Assembly (NCBI GenBank): GCA_016713115.1
Contig: JADJPU010000001.1
Span: forward strand, 1,674,001-1,738,000
Length of the DNA stretch: 64,000 nucleotides
Reading direction: 5' to 3'
Origin: Cellvibrionales bacterium
GTDB lineage: Bacteria; Pseudomonadota; Gammaproteobacteria; Pseudomonadales; UBA7239
Shown here: positions 24,751 to 32,718 of the stretch, piece after piece
How positions within the stretch are numbered: position 1 is the first letter of the stretch
Layout of the letters: every line of letters starts with the position of its first letter
Position numbers and translations under genes: made by a program
Notes under the pieces: model-generated
The model's input: the letters and a program-made list of their open reading frames with translations, nothing else
Database searches by the model: none
Told to the model about the DNA's origin: nothing

Positions 24751-25897
24751 CTAAAGCGGCAGCGATGCTGACTGCGGCAATGCTAGCTGGTGTTACAGAG
24801 GGAGGCGTGTATTGAATTTCACCGTTCACGATTTGTACGCGCGATGGATCGATAGCAGGTTTATCAACAACGATGGAGTTGGCATCAATAGCAGTAAATT
24901 CACCATCCCAGCGCGCATCAATAGCGCGGATGCGGTCTTCCAGCGGCGGGTGCGTGGCAAACATCGAGGTGAGCGCATTGATGCCTTCGCCAAAAAATAA
25001 ATGGCTGGCCTGCGGGGCATTGGGGTGTGTGATAAAAGAACCGGAAGCGTAGCCCCCGATTTTTTTTAACGCACCAGCAATGCCTTCTGGATTGCGTGTG
25101 TATTGCACGGCAGAAGCATCGGCAAGAAATTCACGCTGACGACTGATCGCTGCCTTAATTAATTTCCCAAAAAAAGTACCGACATAGCCGATAATGATGA
25201 AACCCAAACCGAGCATAGCTACACCGGAAGTGCCTTTGTTGTTGCGGCTGTAACGGCGGCTGTTGCTGCTGCTATCGAGTAAAAAGCGCCCGATCAAGCC
25301 GATAAATAAAATGCCGAACAGCCAGCCCATCAGTTGTAAATTGATGCGTATGTCGCCGTTAAAAATATGGCTGAATTCGTGCGCGACTACGCCTTGCAAT
25401 TCGTCGCGCGACAGCAGTTGAATCGCGCCGCGTGTGATGCCGATGGCGACATCGTGATGATCGTGGCCGGCGGCAAAGGCATTGATAGATGGCTCCTCCA
25501 AAATGTACACGGGAGGAACAGGCACGCCGGATGCAATAGCCATTTCTTCGACGACATTAAGAATTTTTCTTTCATGCAGGTCGCTGCTGGCGCGTTCCAA
25601 TAATTTCCCACCGAGCAGGGTGGCGACAGCCGCGCCGCCGGTGCGCAACTGCCGCATTTTGTATAGCGAAGCCAAGCCGACAACCACAGCAATAGCGACA
25701 GCGATTTCTGCCATCAGCACCCAGTCTTGCGCGAAGGGCAAACTGTTTTGTGCGGTGCTTGTACTGTTGCTGTAGCCAATGACAAACAGTACCAGCAGTT
25801 GCGTCAAGCCAATCAAACCGATAACGGCCAGTGCAAACAACAGCACTAGCCATCCGGTGTGACGCTTGGCGTTTGCCTGCGATTGAAAATAATTCAT
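24539..25897 (-). CDS. Membrane M48 metalloprotease (HtpX-like), N-terminal segment; frameshifted
   Basis: Integral membrane zinc protease. Two N-terminal transmembrane helices lie at residues 14-41 and 58-78. The catalytic motif is VVAHEFSHIFNGD (HExxH at 173-177). Two further helices follow (MGWLFGILFIGLIGRFLL; VAMLGLGFIIIGYVGTFFG), and the third zinc ligand region is REFLADASAVQYTRNP. Real homology ends near 24757 (SIAAALE); the following 70 residues are out-of-frame. The true continuation is 23959-24750, giving a protein of about 646 residues. It follows lemA with no spacer. LemA plus M48 protease pairs are widespread in bacteria. Confidence 0.9.
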   Translation of the reverse strand: MNYFQSQANAKRHTGWLVLLFALAVIGLIGLTQLLVLFVIGYSNSTSTAQNSLPFAQDWVLMAEIAVAIAVVVGLASLYKMRQLRTGGAAVATLLGGKLLERASSDLHERKILNVVEEMAIASGVPVPPVYILEEPSINAFAAGHDHHDVAIGITRGAIQLLSRDELQGVVAHEFSHIFNGDIRINLQLMGWLFGILFIGLIGRFLLDSSSNSRRYSRNNKGTSGVAMLGLGFIIIGYVGTFFGKLIKAAISRQREFLADASAVQYTRNPEGIAGALKKIGGYASGSFITHPNAPQASHLFFGEGINALTSMFATHPPLEDRIRAIDARWDGEFTAIDANSIVVDKPAIDPSRVQIVNGEIQYTPPSVTPASIAAVSIAAALEQHRRTATRTFARSQTASDRHTRRFTKTGARILGGQRHCSLLAARAPHTRQRTRVCCFTKKYARQCFYSL

Positions 25898-26491
25898 TTA
25901 GAAACTGACTTTCGGTGCCGCTTGAATCGCCGGACGGTCTTCAAATTCCAACAGCGCCATGTCTTTGGTGTGACCAAAAAAACCAGCCAAGAAATTGGCG
26001 GGGAAGGATTGGCGCGCCGTGTTGTATTCGGTGGCGGAATCGTTCATGGCTTGTCGTGCAAAAGACACTTTGTTTTCGGTGCTGGTCAGTTCTTCAGACA
26101 ACTGCATCATATTTTGATTGGCTTTGAGATCGGGGTAGGCCTCCATGGTGACATTAAATCTGCCCAGTGCGCCGCCCAGTTGTGTTTCAGCGTGACCGAG
26201 ATTGGTGATGGCACTCGCATCCGCTGGGTTGGAGGAAGCCGTTTGTAATTGTTTCGATGCTGTGTTGCGCGCTTCTATCACCGCTTCCAAAGTTTTGCTT
26301 TCGTGCGCCATATAGGCTTTGGCGGTTTCCACCAGGTTGGGAATCAAGTCGTAGCGCCTTTTTAATTGCACATCGATTTGTGCAAACGCGTTTTGATAGC
26401 GATTTTTTAAATTGACGAGCTTGTTGAACAAAGAAATCAGATAAAACGCGATCACCGCGAGAACAATTAAGGTAATCAATCCGCTGCCCAT
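25898..26491 (-). CDS. lemA: LemA family protein
   Basis: A 197-residue protein with one N-terminal membrane helix (ITLIVLAVIAFYLISLF) and a helical-bundle domain. The signature NRYQNAFAQIDVQLKRRYDLIPNLVE is typical, followed by ARQAMNDSATEYNTARQSFPANFLA. GGAGG lies seven bases before the ATG. It directly precedes the M48 protease, a conserved pairing; the molecular role of LemA is not established. Confidence 0.95.
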   Translation of the reverse strand: MGSGLITLIVLAVIAFYLISLFNKLVNLKNRYQNAFAQIDVQLKRRYDLIPNLVETAKAYMAHESKTLEAVIEARNTASKQLQTASSNPADASAITNLGHAETQLGGALGRFNVTMEAYPDLKANQNMMQLSEELTSTENKVSFARQAMNDSATEYNTARQSFPANFLAGFFGHTKDMALLEFEDRPAIQAAPKVSF

Positions 26492-26517
26492 GATGAGCCT
26501 CCGTGTGAGTAGTGGGG

Positions 26518-27267
26518 TTACTGCCAGTCGAAGCGCTGTCCAATCAGAGAGAACAGGGTTTCGTTGTGTGGCTGGTAGTACTGTAGCAAAGATTGCCGCA
26601 CGACTTGATCGGCTTGGCCATAGTTGCCGGGTTTGCGTGGAAACAGGTCAGTTGGTTGAAACGCGGAATCGACGCCCAAAAAACGGTACAGCTGCGCCAA
26701 TACGGTAAGCGGCTCTTGGAAAAAAGATTCGCTGCTAAAAATGGCTATTTGTTCGCGCGGAAAGCGTTGCAAAAAAGGCTGTAGTTGTTGGGCGTAGTGA
26801 CCGCGCTCGCGGTAGCTAAAACGCTGCGCTGCGCTGTGAGTGAGTAACTTGCCGGCGGCCAGCGCCGACCAATCACTCTGTGTGCGTTCTTCTTCGGCTG
26901 CCAAAGCTTCTGGCAGCGTGAGCAAGTCATGTTGGCGACGAAACTCCTGGTGGTAGTGGGAGATGGCGCGGTCGGCGGGGTTGCGCAGCAGCACCAGCAA
27001 TTTCACCTGCGGGCAGTGTTCGGCGATGCGCTGAGCAGCCAGCGGGTGTGCCATGTAAAAAGGCGAGGCTTCGCCGGTGATTTGTTCGGCGGCGCAGGTT
27101 GGGAACTGGCGCAAGTACCAAGCCTGTCCGCGGCCGTAATGCTGATCAAAAAAATGCACTTCCTTGCGGGCAGCGCGCAGTATTTGCGGGTGTTGAGTGA
27201 GGGCGCTGTAAAGACTGGAGGTGCCGCCTTTCTGGGTGCCAATAATCAGAAAGTGAGGAGCTTGCAT
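26518..27267 (-). CDS. PAPS-dependent sulfotransferase
   Basis: A 249-residue soluble sulfotransferase of the heparan-sulfate/Sulfotransfer_1 type. The 5'-phosphosulfate-binding loop is FLIIGTQKGGTSSLY at residues 6-20. The 3'-phosphate loop is LVLLRNPADRAISHYH, with Arg and Ser as PAPS contacts. KEVHFFDQHYGRG is a common acceptor-side motif. The acceptor is unknown; bacterial members sulfate surface glycans, lipids or small molecules. It is co-transcribed with the preceding unknown gene (three-base gap). No PAPS synthesis genes are in the window. Confidence 0.9.
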   Translation of the reverse strand: MQAPHFLIIGTQKGGTSSLYSALTQHPQILRAARKEVHFFDQHYGRGQAWYLRQFPTCAAEQITGEASPFYMAHPLAAQRIAEHCPQVKLLVLLRNPADRAISHYHQEFRRQHDLLTLPEALAAEEERTQSDWSALAAGKLLTHSAAQRFSYRERGHYAQQLQPFLQRFPREQIAIFSSESFFQEPLTVLAQLYRFLGVDSAFQPTDLFPRKPGNYGQADQVVRQSLLQYYQPHNETLFSLIGQRFDWQ

Positions 27268-27270
27268 GGT

Positions 27271-27678
27271 TTACAGCACAGGGCCGTTGGGCAGGAAGCG
27301 ATTGTCGGAGTTGGCTTTGATCCACAGCACAGTTTCACGCGACAGCGGCGTGCCGCGTTTTTTGAGCAAGCGGCTGATCCAGATCACAGGCGATTTATCG
27401 CCGCCGTGCCAGTGGGGGAGCTGTTGTTCTATCAAGGTGAAGAAGCGCACCAGCTGCAGCAGGGCGCCCTCAGCAAGAGGCGTCAGTACATCCTGCCAGT
27501 CGTGAGCACCGAGCTTCATTACTTGGTTGCTGCCAGAGGGGAGCTGCCGTTCCCACGCGGGCAATTCTTGCCAGTTATCTGCCACAGCAAAGGCAATGCA
27601 GCGCTGGAGTAGATCGCCGCTTACACGATAGGTGACGGTTTCAGTACCGTCAGTGGGGTTCCAACTGCCGAGGGTCAT
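27271..27678 (-). CDS. Uncharacterised small protein upstream of the sulfotransferase
   Basis: A 135-residue soluble protein that I do not recognise. It has no signal peptide, membrane segment or clear motif. Sequence features are an aromatic, Asp/Trp-rich middle (LGAHDWQDVLTPLAEGALLQ, QLPHWHGGDKSPVIW) and a C-terminal basic segment (SRLLKKRGTPLSRE). It lies three bases ahead of the sulfotransferase gene, so the two probably work together. It is followed upstream by a 213-base intergenic region shared with the divergent ompA-like gene. Confidence 0.65.
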   Translation of the reverse strand: MTLGSWNPTDGTETVTYRVSGDLLQRCIAFAVADNWQELPAWERQLPSGSNQVMKLGAHDWQDVLTPLAEGALLQLVRFFTLIEQQLPHWHGGDKSPVIWISRLLKKRGTPLSRETVLWIKANSDNRFLPNGPVL

Positions 27679-27815
27679 GGGGCTTCCTTCTACTTATAGA
27701 GTGATGAACGGCATTGTAGCGGCTGTTATCCCCCCGATTTATCTCTAAAAAAAATAGATATAGGCATGGCAATTGTGAAAATTTTGTAATACGCTGCGCG
27801 CGGTAAATGTTGTGC

Positions 27816-27844
27816 TTAACAATTTTTTCACATTGGCCTATGTC
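27816..27844 (+). promoter_or_regulatory. Candidate sigma-70 promoter of the OmpA-like gene
   Basis: TTAACA (27816-27821), a 17-base spacer and TATGTC (27839-27844) lie 48 bases ahead of the ATG. The -35 is a 5/6 match and the -10 is weaker. A nearby TGTGAAAA/TTTTCACA pair is noted, but its spacing does not fit a CRP site. The wider intergenic region 27679-27891 holds nothing else I can name. Confidence 0.4.
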
Positions 27845-27891
27845 AGGGCTTTTCGTCCGACTAGGTTTTTTATCACTAAGGAGAACTGGGT

Positions 27892-28758
27892 ATGAAAAAC
27901 AAACTGGTTGCCGCTTTTGCGGTATCTGCTCTGGCTTTGGGCGTAAGCGCTGCGCAAGCAGACGATCACTTCTACGCTGGTGCAAGCGCAGGCTACTTCG
28001 ACAGCCACGCTGACCTCGAAAAAACTGTCAATGAAGGCGTAGCCGGCGTACAAGTGGGTTACCACTTCAACCCAGACTGGTCTGTAGAGCTGGGCCAACT
28101 GTCTGGCTTCAATACTGATGACCAAGAAGTAGTTTCTTTGACTGCTGCATATCGCCTGTGGGGCGAGCAAACTCAGATCTTGGCTGTGGGTGGTATTCAG
28201 AACCTGCGCTACACCAACAGCGAAGTAGAGCCAGTATTGGGCGTGGCTGTATCTCACTACTTCACTGACAATGTTGAGGCGCGCCTCACTGTGTTGGGCG
28301 GTGTTGAAGATACCGAATACATGACTAGCACCTTGTCTGTGAACTATCACTTCGGCACACATGAAGAAGCCGTTGCTGAGCCAGAGCCAGAAAAAGTAGC
28401 GCCAGCTGTAGTAATGACCAAAACCCTGCACGCTCACTTCGACACTGATAAGAGCAAAGTGCGTCCAGCTGACCGCGCAGAGATCATCCCTGTTGCACAA
28501 GCAATGAAAGCCAACCCAGGCAGCACAGCGACTATCGTAGGTCACACTGACAGCCAAGCGTCAGATGCCTATAACCAAGGTCTGTCTGAGCGTCGCGCTG
28601 ATGCCTTTAAGAAAGGGATGGTAGAAGAGGGTGGAAACCAAGACGCTATCGAAACTTCTGGTCGTGGCGAGTTGGAGCCTGTTGAAAGCGACGAGACTTC
28701 TGCTGGCCGTCAAGCCAACCGCCGTATCGAAGCTGTTGTGACTGGTCTGCCACAATAA
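27892..28758 (+). CDS. OmpA-like outer membrane porin
   Basis: A 288-residue outer membrane protein. The signal peptide ends AAQA before DDHFYAGASAGYF. Residues 24-165 form an eight-strand OmpA-like barrel with alternating aromatic strands. A short PEPEPEK hinge follows. The C-terminal OmpA/MotB domain (about 180-285) binds peptidoglycan: LHAHFDTDKSKVRPADRAEI, TIVGHTDSQASDAYNQGLSE, and GRQANRRIEAVV, with the conserved Asp and Arg that bind diaminopimelate. AGGAG precedes the ATG by eight bases. Strong downstream terminator, suggesting high expression as a monocistronic gene. Confidence 0.93.
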   Translation: MKNKLVAAFAVSALALGVSAAQADDHFYAGASAGYFDSHADLEKTVNEGVAGVQVGYHFNPDWSVELGQLSGFNTDDQEVVSLTAAYRLWGEQTQILAVGGIQNLRYTNSEVEPVLGVAVSHYFTDNVEARLTVLGGVEDTEYMTSTLSVNYHFGTHEEAVAEPEPEKVAPAVVMTKTLHAHFDTDKSKVRPADRAEIIPVAQAMKANPGSTATIVGHTDSQASDAYNQGLSERRADAFKKGMVEEGGNQDAIETSGRGELEPVESDETSAGRQANRRIEAVVTGLPQ

Positions 28759-28776
28759 GTGCTAGATGCGTAGAAT

Positions 28777-28802
28777 AAAAACCCGGTTCGCCGGGTTTTT
28801 TT
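28777..28802 (+). terminator. Rho-independent terminator with TTCG tetraloop
   Basis: AAAAACCCGG, loop TTCG, CCGGGT and seven T follow the OmpA-like stop codon by about 20 bases. This is a textbook intrinsic terminator. Confidence 0.93.
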
Positions 28803-28836
28803 ATGCCCAGAATTTTTGAGTTAGCAGAGGAAAACA

Positions 28837-30267
28837 ATGAGCACGACGCTCTATTGGCATGACTACGAAACTTTCGGCCGCAACCCGCGCTGGTGTGGTG
28901 TTGCTCAGTTTGCCGGCATTCGCACGGATGAAGATCTCAATGAAATTGGCGAACCGCTGATGCTGTATTGCCAGCCGCCGCAAGACAGCTGGCCTGACCC
29001 AGTCGCCTGCCTGATTACGGGCATCACGCCACAGTTTTGTCGTCAACACGGCGTGCTGGATGTGCAGTTCGCCAAACAAGTGTTGCGCGAATTGAGCCGC
29101 CCCGGCACTTGCGGTGTGGGTTTTAACAACATCCGTTTTGACGACGAATTTACGCGGCAACTGCTGTACCGCAATTTTTACGATCCGTACGAGCGCGAAT
29201 GGAAAAACGGCAATTCGCGCTGGGATATTTTGGATGTGCTGCGCATGGCGCGCGCGCTGCGACCGGAGGGCATCGAATGGCCGGTGGATGAGCTGGGCAA
29301 TCCGGTGATGAAATTAGAGGCGCTAACGGCGGCCAACGGTATTGAACATGCCGGCGCGCACGATGCCTTGGTGGATGTGCGTGCGACGATTGCCATCGCA
29401 CGAAAATTGAAACAGGCACAGCCGCGTTTTTATGATTTTGCTTTTCGCTTACGCGATAAAAAAAATGTAGCCGATTTGCTGGATTTAACAACACATCGGC
29501 CAGTGCTGCACACTTCAGGCAAGTTAGGCGGCAAACGCTTATTCACTACCTTGGTGATGCCCTTGATGCCACATCCAACCAATAGTAACGGTGTGGTGGT
29601 TTTTGATTTGATGCAGGATCCTGCGGCGCTGATCGCATTATCTGCTGATGAAATTCGCCGCCGCATTTTTACTGCCAGTGCCGATTTGGAAGAAGGCGTG
29701 GAAAGGTTGGCGATCAAAACCGTACACAGAAATAAATCTCCCATGCTGGCACCGCTAGAATTATTGAATGAAACGGTTGCAGCGCGTTTGGGTGTAGATC
29801 GCAGTCTGTGTGAAAAACATTGGCAGGTATTGCAAACGGCATTGCCGCAAGTGTGCAGCAAATTGATGGAAGTTTTTCAGCAGGCATACGAGCCCACAGT
29901 GCGCGATGCAGAGTTTCTTATCTACGATGGCTTTTTTAGTCCATCCGATAAACGCGAGCAAGAGGCCGTGCGCAAAGCCGCGCCGCAGGAACTAGCAGCG
30001 CGAAATTTTTCTTTCCACGATGGTCGCTTAGCCGAGTTGTTGTTTCGCTATCGTGCGCGCAATTTCCCTGAATCTTTGTCGGCGGATGAAAAGGCGCAAT
30101 GGGATGAGTTTCGCCAGCACCGCTTGCACACTAAAATAAGCGACGATTGGTTGACGCGAGAGAGTTATCTCACACAACTGCAAGAACTAGAACAAGCTCA
30201 GCAACAAACGCCAGAAAACTTAGCCGTGCTGAGTGCGTTGCGGGCGTGGGAATCGGAGGTTCACTGA
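28837..30267 (+). CDS. sbcB: Exonuclease I
   Basis: 3'-5' single-strand DNA exonuclease used in recombination and mismatch repair. The DnaQ-like motif is WHDYETFGRNP with catalytic Asp9 and Glu11. NNIRFDDEFTRQLLYRNFYDPYEREW and AHDALVDVRATIAIA (exo III region) are highly conserved. At 476 residues it matches E. coli ExoI (475). AGAGGA lies six bases upstream. The stop overlaps the pyrB start by one base. Confidence 0.97.
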   Translation: MSTTLYWHDYETFGRNPRWCGVAQFAGIRTDEDLNEIGEPLMLYCQPPQDSWPDPVACLITGITPQFCRQHGVLDVQFAKQVLRELSRPGTCGVGFNNIRFDDEFTRQLLYRNFYDPYEREWKNGNSRWDILDVLRMARALRPEGIEWPVDELGNPVMKLEALTAANGIEHAGAHDALVDVRATIAIARKLKQAQPRFYDFAFRLRDKKNVADLLDLTTHRPVLHTSGKLGGKRLFTTLVMPLMPHPTNSNGVVVFDLMQDPAALIALSADEIRRRIFTASADLEEGVERLAIKTVHRNKSPMLAPLELLNETVAARLGVDRSLCEKHWQVLQTALPQVCSKLMEVFQQAYEPTVRDAEFLIYDGFFSPSDKREQEAVRKAAPQELAARNFSFHDGRLAELLFRYRARNFPESLSADEKAQWDEFRQHRLHTKISDDWLTRESYLTQLQELEQAQQQTPENLAVLSALRAWESEVH

Positions 30268-31274
30268 TGCATTTTCCCGGATCACATATTCTTTCTATTG
30301 CGTCATTTGAACGCGCCGATATTGAGCGCATTTTTGCGGTAGCTGATCGCATGGAACCCTACGCACAGCGCAAGCGCGTTACGCGGGTGTTGGAAGGCGC
30401 GATTCTCGGCAATATGTTTTTTGAGCCGAGCACACGCACGCGCGTGAGTTTTGGTTGCGCATTTAATTTGCTCGGTGGCGAAGTGCGCGAAACCACCGGT
30501 TTTGAATCCTCGGCCTTGGCAAAAGGCGAATCGCTGCACGATACCGCGCGCGTGCTGTCTGGCTACAGCGATGTGATTTGCATGCGCCACCCGCAAGCGG
30601 GTTCCGTGGCGGAGTTTGCCGCAGCGAGCCGCGTGCCGGTAATTAACGGCGGTGATGGCGCGAACGAGCATCCCAGTCAGGCATTGCTAGATTTGTACAC
30701 CATCTGCAAAGAAATTGAATCGCGCGGGCGCAGTTTGTCGGAGTTGCGCATTGCGATGATTGGCGATTTGAAATACGGTCGCACCGTGCATTCCTTGTGC
30801 AAATTATTTTGTTTGTACCCTAGTGTGCAAGTGACATTAATTTCTCCCAAAGAATTGGCGATGCCGCCGGAGCTGGTGGAGATGATGCGCAGTGCCGGCA
30901 TACGCGTGACAGAAACGGATCAACTGGAAGCGAGCATAGGCAAGGTGGATATTGCCTACTCCACGCGCATTCAAGAAGAGCGTTTTTCCAGCAAGGCAGA
31001 AGCGGATGTGTATCGCGGCAAGTTTCGTCTCAATCAACAGGTTTATACGCAATATTGCGAACCGAACACCGTGATCATGCATCCGTTGCCGCGCGATTCG
31101 CGTGCAGAAGCGAATGAATTAGATAACGACTTAAATGAAAACCCCAACCTCGCTATTTTTCGTCAAGCAGACAACGGCGTGTTGATCCGCATGGCGCTGT
31201 TTGCGCTGGTGTTGGATGTGGTGGAGTTGGTGGATAAACACGCGCTGGATGTGCGCTGGTTTCGCGGGCGATAA
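30267..31274 (+). CDS. pyrB: Aspartate carbamoyltransferase catalytic chain
   Basis: Forms carbamoyl-aspartate in pyrimidine synthesis. The carbamoyl-phosphate loop is EPSTRTRVSFG (STRTR at residues 55-59). GGDGANEHPSQALLDLYTI and MIGDLKYGRTVHSL are the other active-site blocks. HPLPRD completes the family pattern. It is 335 residues, longer than E. coli PyrB (311). The start TGATG junction with sbcB gives a one-base overlap. No pyrI or pyrC follows in the window. Confidence 0.96.
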   Translation: MHFPGSHILSIASFERADIERIFAVADRMEPYAQRKRVTRVLEGAILGNMFFEPSTRTRVSFGCAFNLLGGEVRETTGFESSALAKGESLHDTARVLSGYSDVICMRHPQAGSVAEFAAASRVPVINGGDGANEHPSQALLDLYTICKEIESRGRSLSELRIAMIGDLKYGRTVHSLCKLFCLYPSVQVTLISPKELAMPPELVEMMRSAGIRVTETDQLEASIGKVDIAYSTRIQEERFSSKAEADVYRGKFRLNQQVYTQYCEPNTVIMHPLPRDSRAEANELDNDLNENPNLAIFRQADNGVLIRMALFALVLDVVELVDKHALDVRWFRGR

Positions 31275-31293
31275 GCAGCGAGCGGAAATAAAA

Positions 31294-31330
31294 AAACTGG
31301 CGGACGATGGTGTCGTCGCGCCAGTTTGTT
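31294..31330. terminator. Bidirectional terminator hairpin between pyrB and the M48 lipoprotein gene
   Basis: AAACTGGCGGACGA and its near complement TCGTCGCGCCAGTTT form a long stem with loop TGGTG. An A tract lies upstream and T-rich bases lie downstream, so it can serve both converging genes. Confidence 0.8.
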
Positions 31331-31338
31331 TGAGGGGT

Positions 31339-32214
31339 TTAACGCACAGATTGTTGGAAGCGTTTTTCCAAAGTCTGCACTGTGGAAGGCACGCGCATGC
31401 TGTCCATGGTGGTGCTCATTTCTGTTAAACGATCCGTAGGGCTAGGGTGCGTTTGCAGCAATAACGCCATGCCGCTGTCACGCGCCGAGCGCGCTTCCAG
31501 TTTCTGCATCACGGCGACAAACGCGTAAGGGTCGTAACCGGCATCTGTCATCAGATCCAAGGCGGCTTTGTCGGCGGCGTACTCGTCGCTCTTATCCAAA
31601 CCGCGTGCGTACACTTGTTTGGAGGCATTTACCACGCGCTGCGCAAACTCGCGCTCAGTGCTGCTCATGCGTCCATCCGTGGCAGCCGAGCCGACAAACG
31701 CGCCCACATCCAAGGCTGCGCCGAGCAGGTTATTGCTGCGCATCGCGTTGAGGTAATCCTTGTGTGTCACATGCGCGATTTCGTGCGCTAACACACCGGC
31801 CAGTTGCGCTTCGCTGTCCAACATATTCAGCAAACCGCTGGTGACAAACACATAACCACCGGGTGCGGCAAAAGCGTTCACATCGTTGTCATTTAACACG
31901 CCGAAATGCCAGTTCAAGCCGGGGCGCGTGCTGTGCAGAGTGAGCAAACGCCCTACGCGGTTTACATACCGCTGCTGATTTTGCTGGCGGCTGAGTTTAG
32001 AAGCGCCGAGCAGCGTGCCAGCCATGTGGCGGCCGATTTCGGTTTCTTCCTGTTCGGTGGTACCGGCCGAGCTTTTGGCGAGCTTGTCGCCGGCGTCGGC
32101 CAGTGGCGTTAGGTCATAACCGCCGACATTCACGCCACGCATCGCGGCACAACTCATCAGCAGCAGAGAAGCAAGCAGTATGGAAAGACGAGAAATCACT
32201 TTTGAATAGCGCAT
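31339..32214 (-). CDS. M48 family metalloprotease, predicted lipoprotein
   Basis: A 291-residue periplasmic zinc protease. The signal sequence ends in a lipobox LLMSC with Cys22 as lipidation site. The catalytic HExxH is LAHEIAHVTH (residues 144-148), and the third ligand lies in DEYAADKAALDLM. HPSPTDRL near the C-terminus is typical of YggG/LoiP-like proteases, which act in outer membrane quality control. The ATG at 32214 has GGAG eight bases upstream; a longer frame overlaps the neighbour. Last gene of the cyclase-SH3-protease unit. Confidence 0.92.
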   Translation of the reverse strand: MRYSKVISRLSILLASLLLMSCAAMRGVNVGGYDLTPLADAGDKLAKSSAGTTEQEETEIGRHMAGTLLGASKLSRQQNQQRYVNRVGRLLTLHSTRPGLNWHFGVLNDNDVNAFAAPGGYVFVTSGLLNMLDSEAQLAGVLAHEIAHVTHKDYLNAMRSNNLLGAALDVGAFVGSAATDGRMSSTEREFAQRVVNASKQVYARGLDKSDEYAADKAALDLMTDAGYDPYAFVAVMQKLEARSARDSGMALLLQTHPSPTDRLTEMSTTMDSMRVPSTVQTLEKRFQQSVR

Positions 32215-32218
32215 GGCC

Positions 32219-32707
32219 TTATCTCCTTGGCGCGGGCAGGCCAGCGGCCTGAGCAAATTGACGCGCTTCTTCTGCGCTCACTTGGTATTGATTCATGCGC
32301 GCAACTTCGGCGAGATCTTCCTGCGAGTTCTGCAATTGCTCGCGTGACAGCCCGCGCACACCGGTGGCCACGGTAGTGTTGCTGCGCGAGGCTTGCGCCA
32401 AACTCGCCAGTCCACTCATGGTGGATTCACCACCGCGCGTGGCGCCGCCTTGCAGGCGCACACTCAGCATGCGCACCCAGCCTTCGCCTTGCGGCGTTTT
32501 TACTTGGTACCAAGCGCCTTGGCGCGTGCCAATTTGCAGAGTCTGGCCGGAAGACAGCTGGCTGACCGTGGCGCTGCTGGCATTCGGTGCCTGCTTCAGC
32601 TCCGTAGCAGCGGTGGTTTGCCCTGTGTCGGCTTGCGCGGCGAGCGCCGTAGCTAGCAGGCAGCTACTTAACAACAGCCGCGGTGCGGTGGTGCGTGTAT
32701 TGGTCAT
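32219..32707 (-). CDS. Exported SH3-domain protein
   Basis: A 162-residue protein with a signal peptide (LLLSSCLLATALAAQA) and a bacterial SH3 domain at about residues 35-85 (LKQAPNASSATVSQLSSGQTLQIG, AWYQVKTPQGEGWVRML). The rest is a low-complexity helical tail. SH3b domains bind cell wall peptides or partner proteins. The ATG at 32707 has GAGG eight bases upstream. It lies between the CHASE2 cyclase and the M48 lipoprotein with gaps of only a few bases, suggesting a functional unit in the periplasm. Confidence 0.82.
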   Translation of the reverse strand: MTNTRTTAPRLLLSSCLLATALAAQADTGQTTAATELKQAPNASSATVSQLSSGQTLQIGTRQGAWYQVKTPQGEGWVRMLSVRLQGGATRGGESTMSGLASLAQASRSNTTVATGVRGLSREQLQNSQEDLAEVARMNQYQVSAEEARQFAQAAGLPAPRR

Positions 32708-32718
32708 GGTGTTTTTCC

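Noticed and set aside
27774..27832. TGTGAAAA/TTTTCACA pair upstream of the OmpA-like gene as a CRP site
   Set aside because: The half sites are 43 bases apart, not six, so they do not form a CRP operator.
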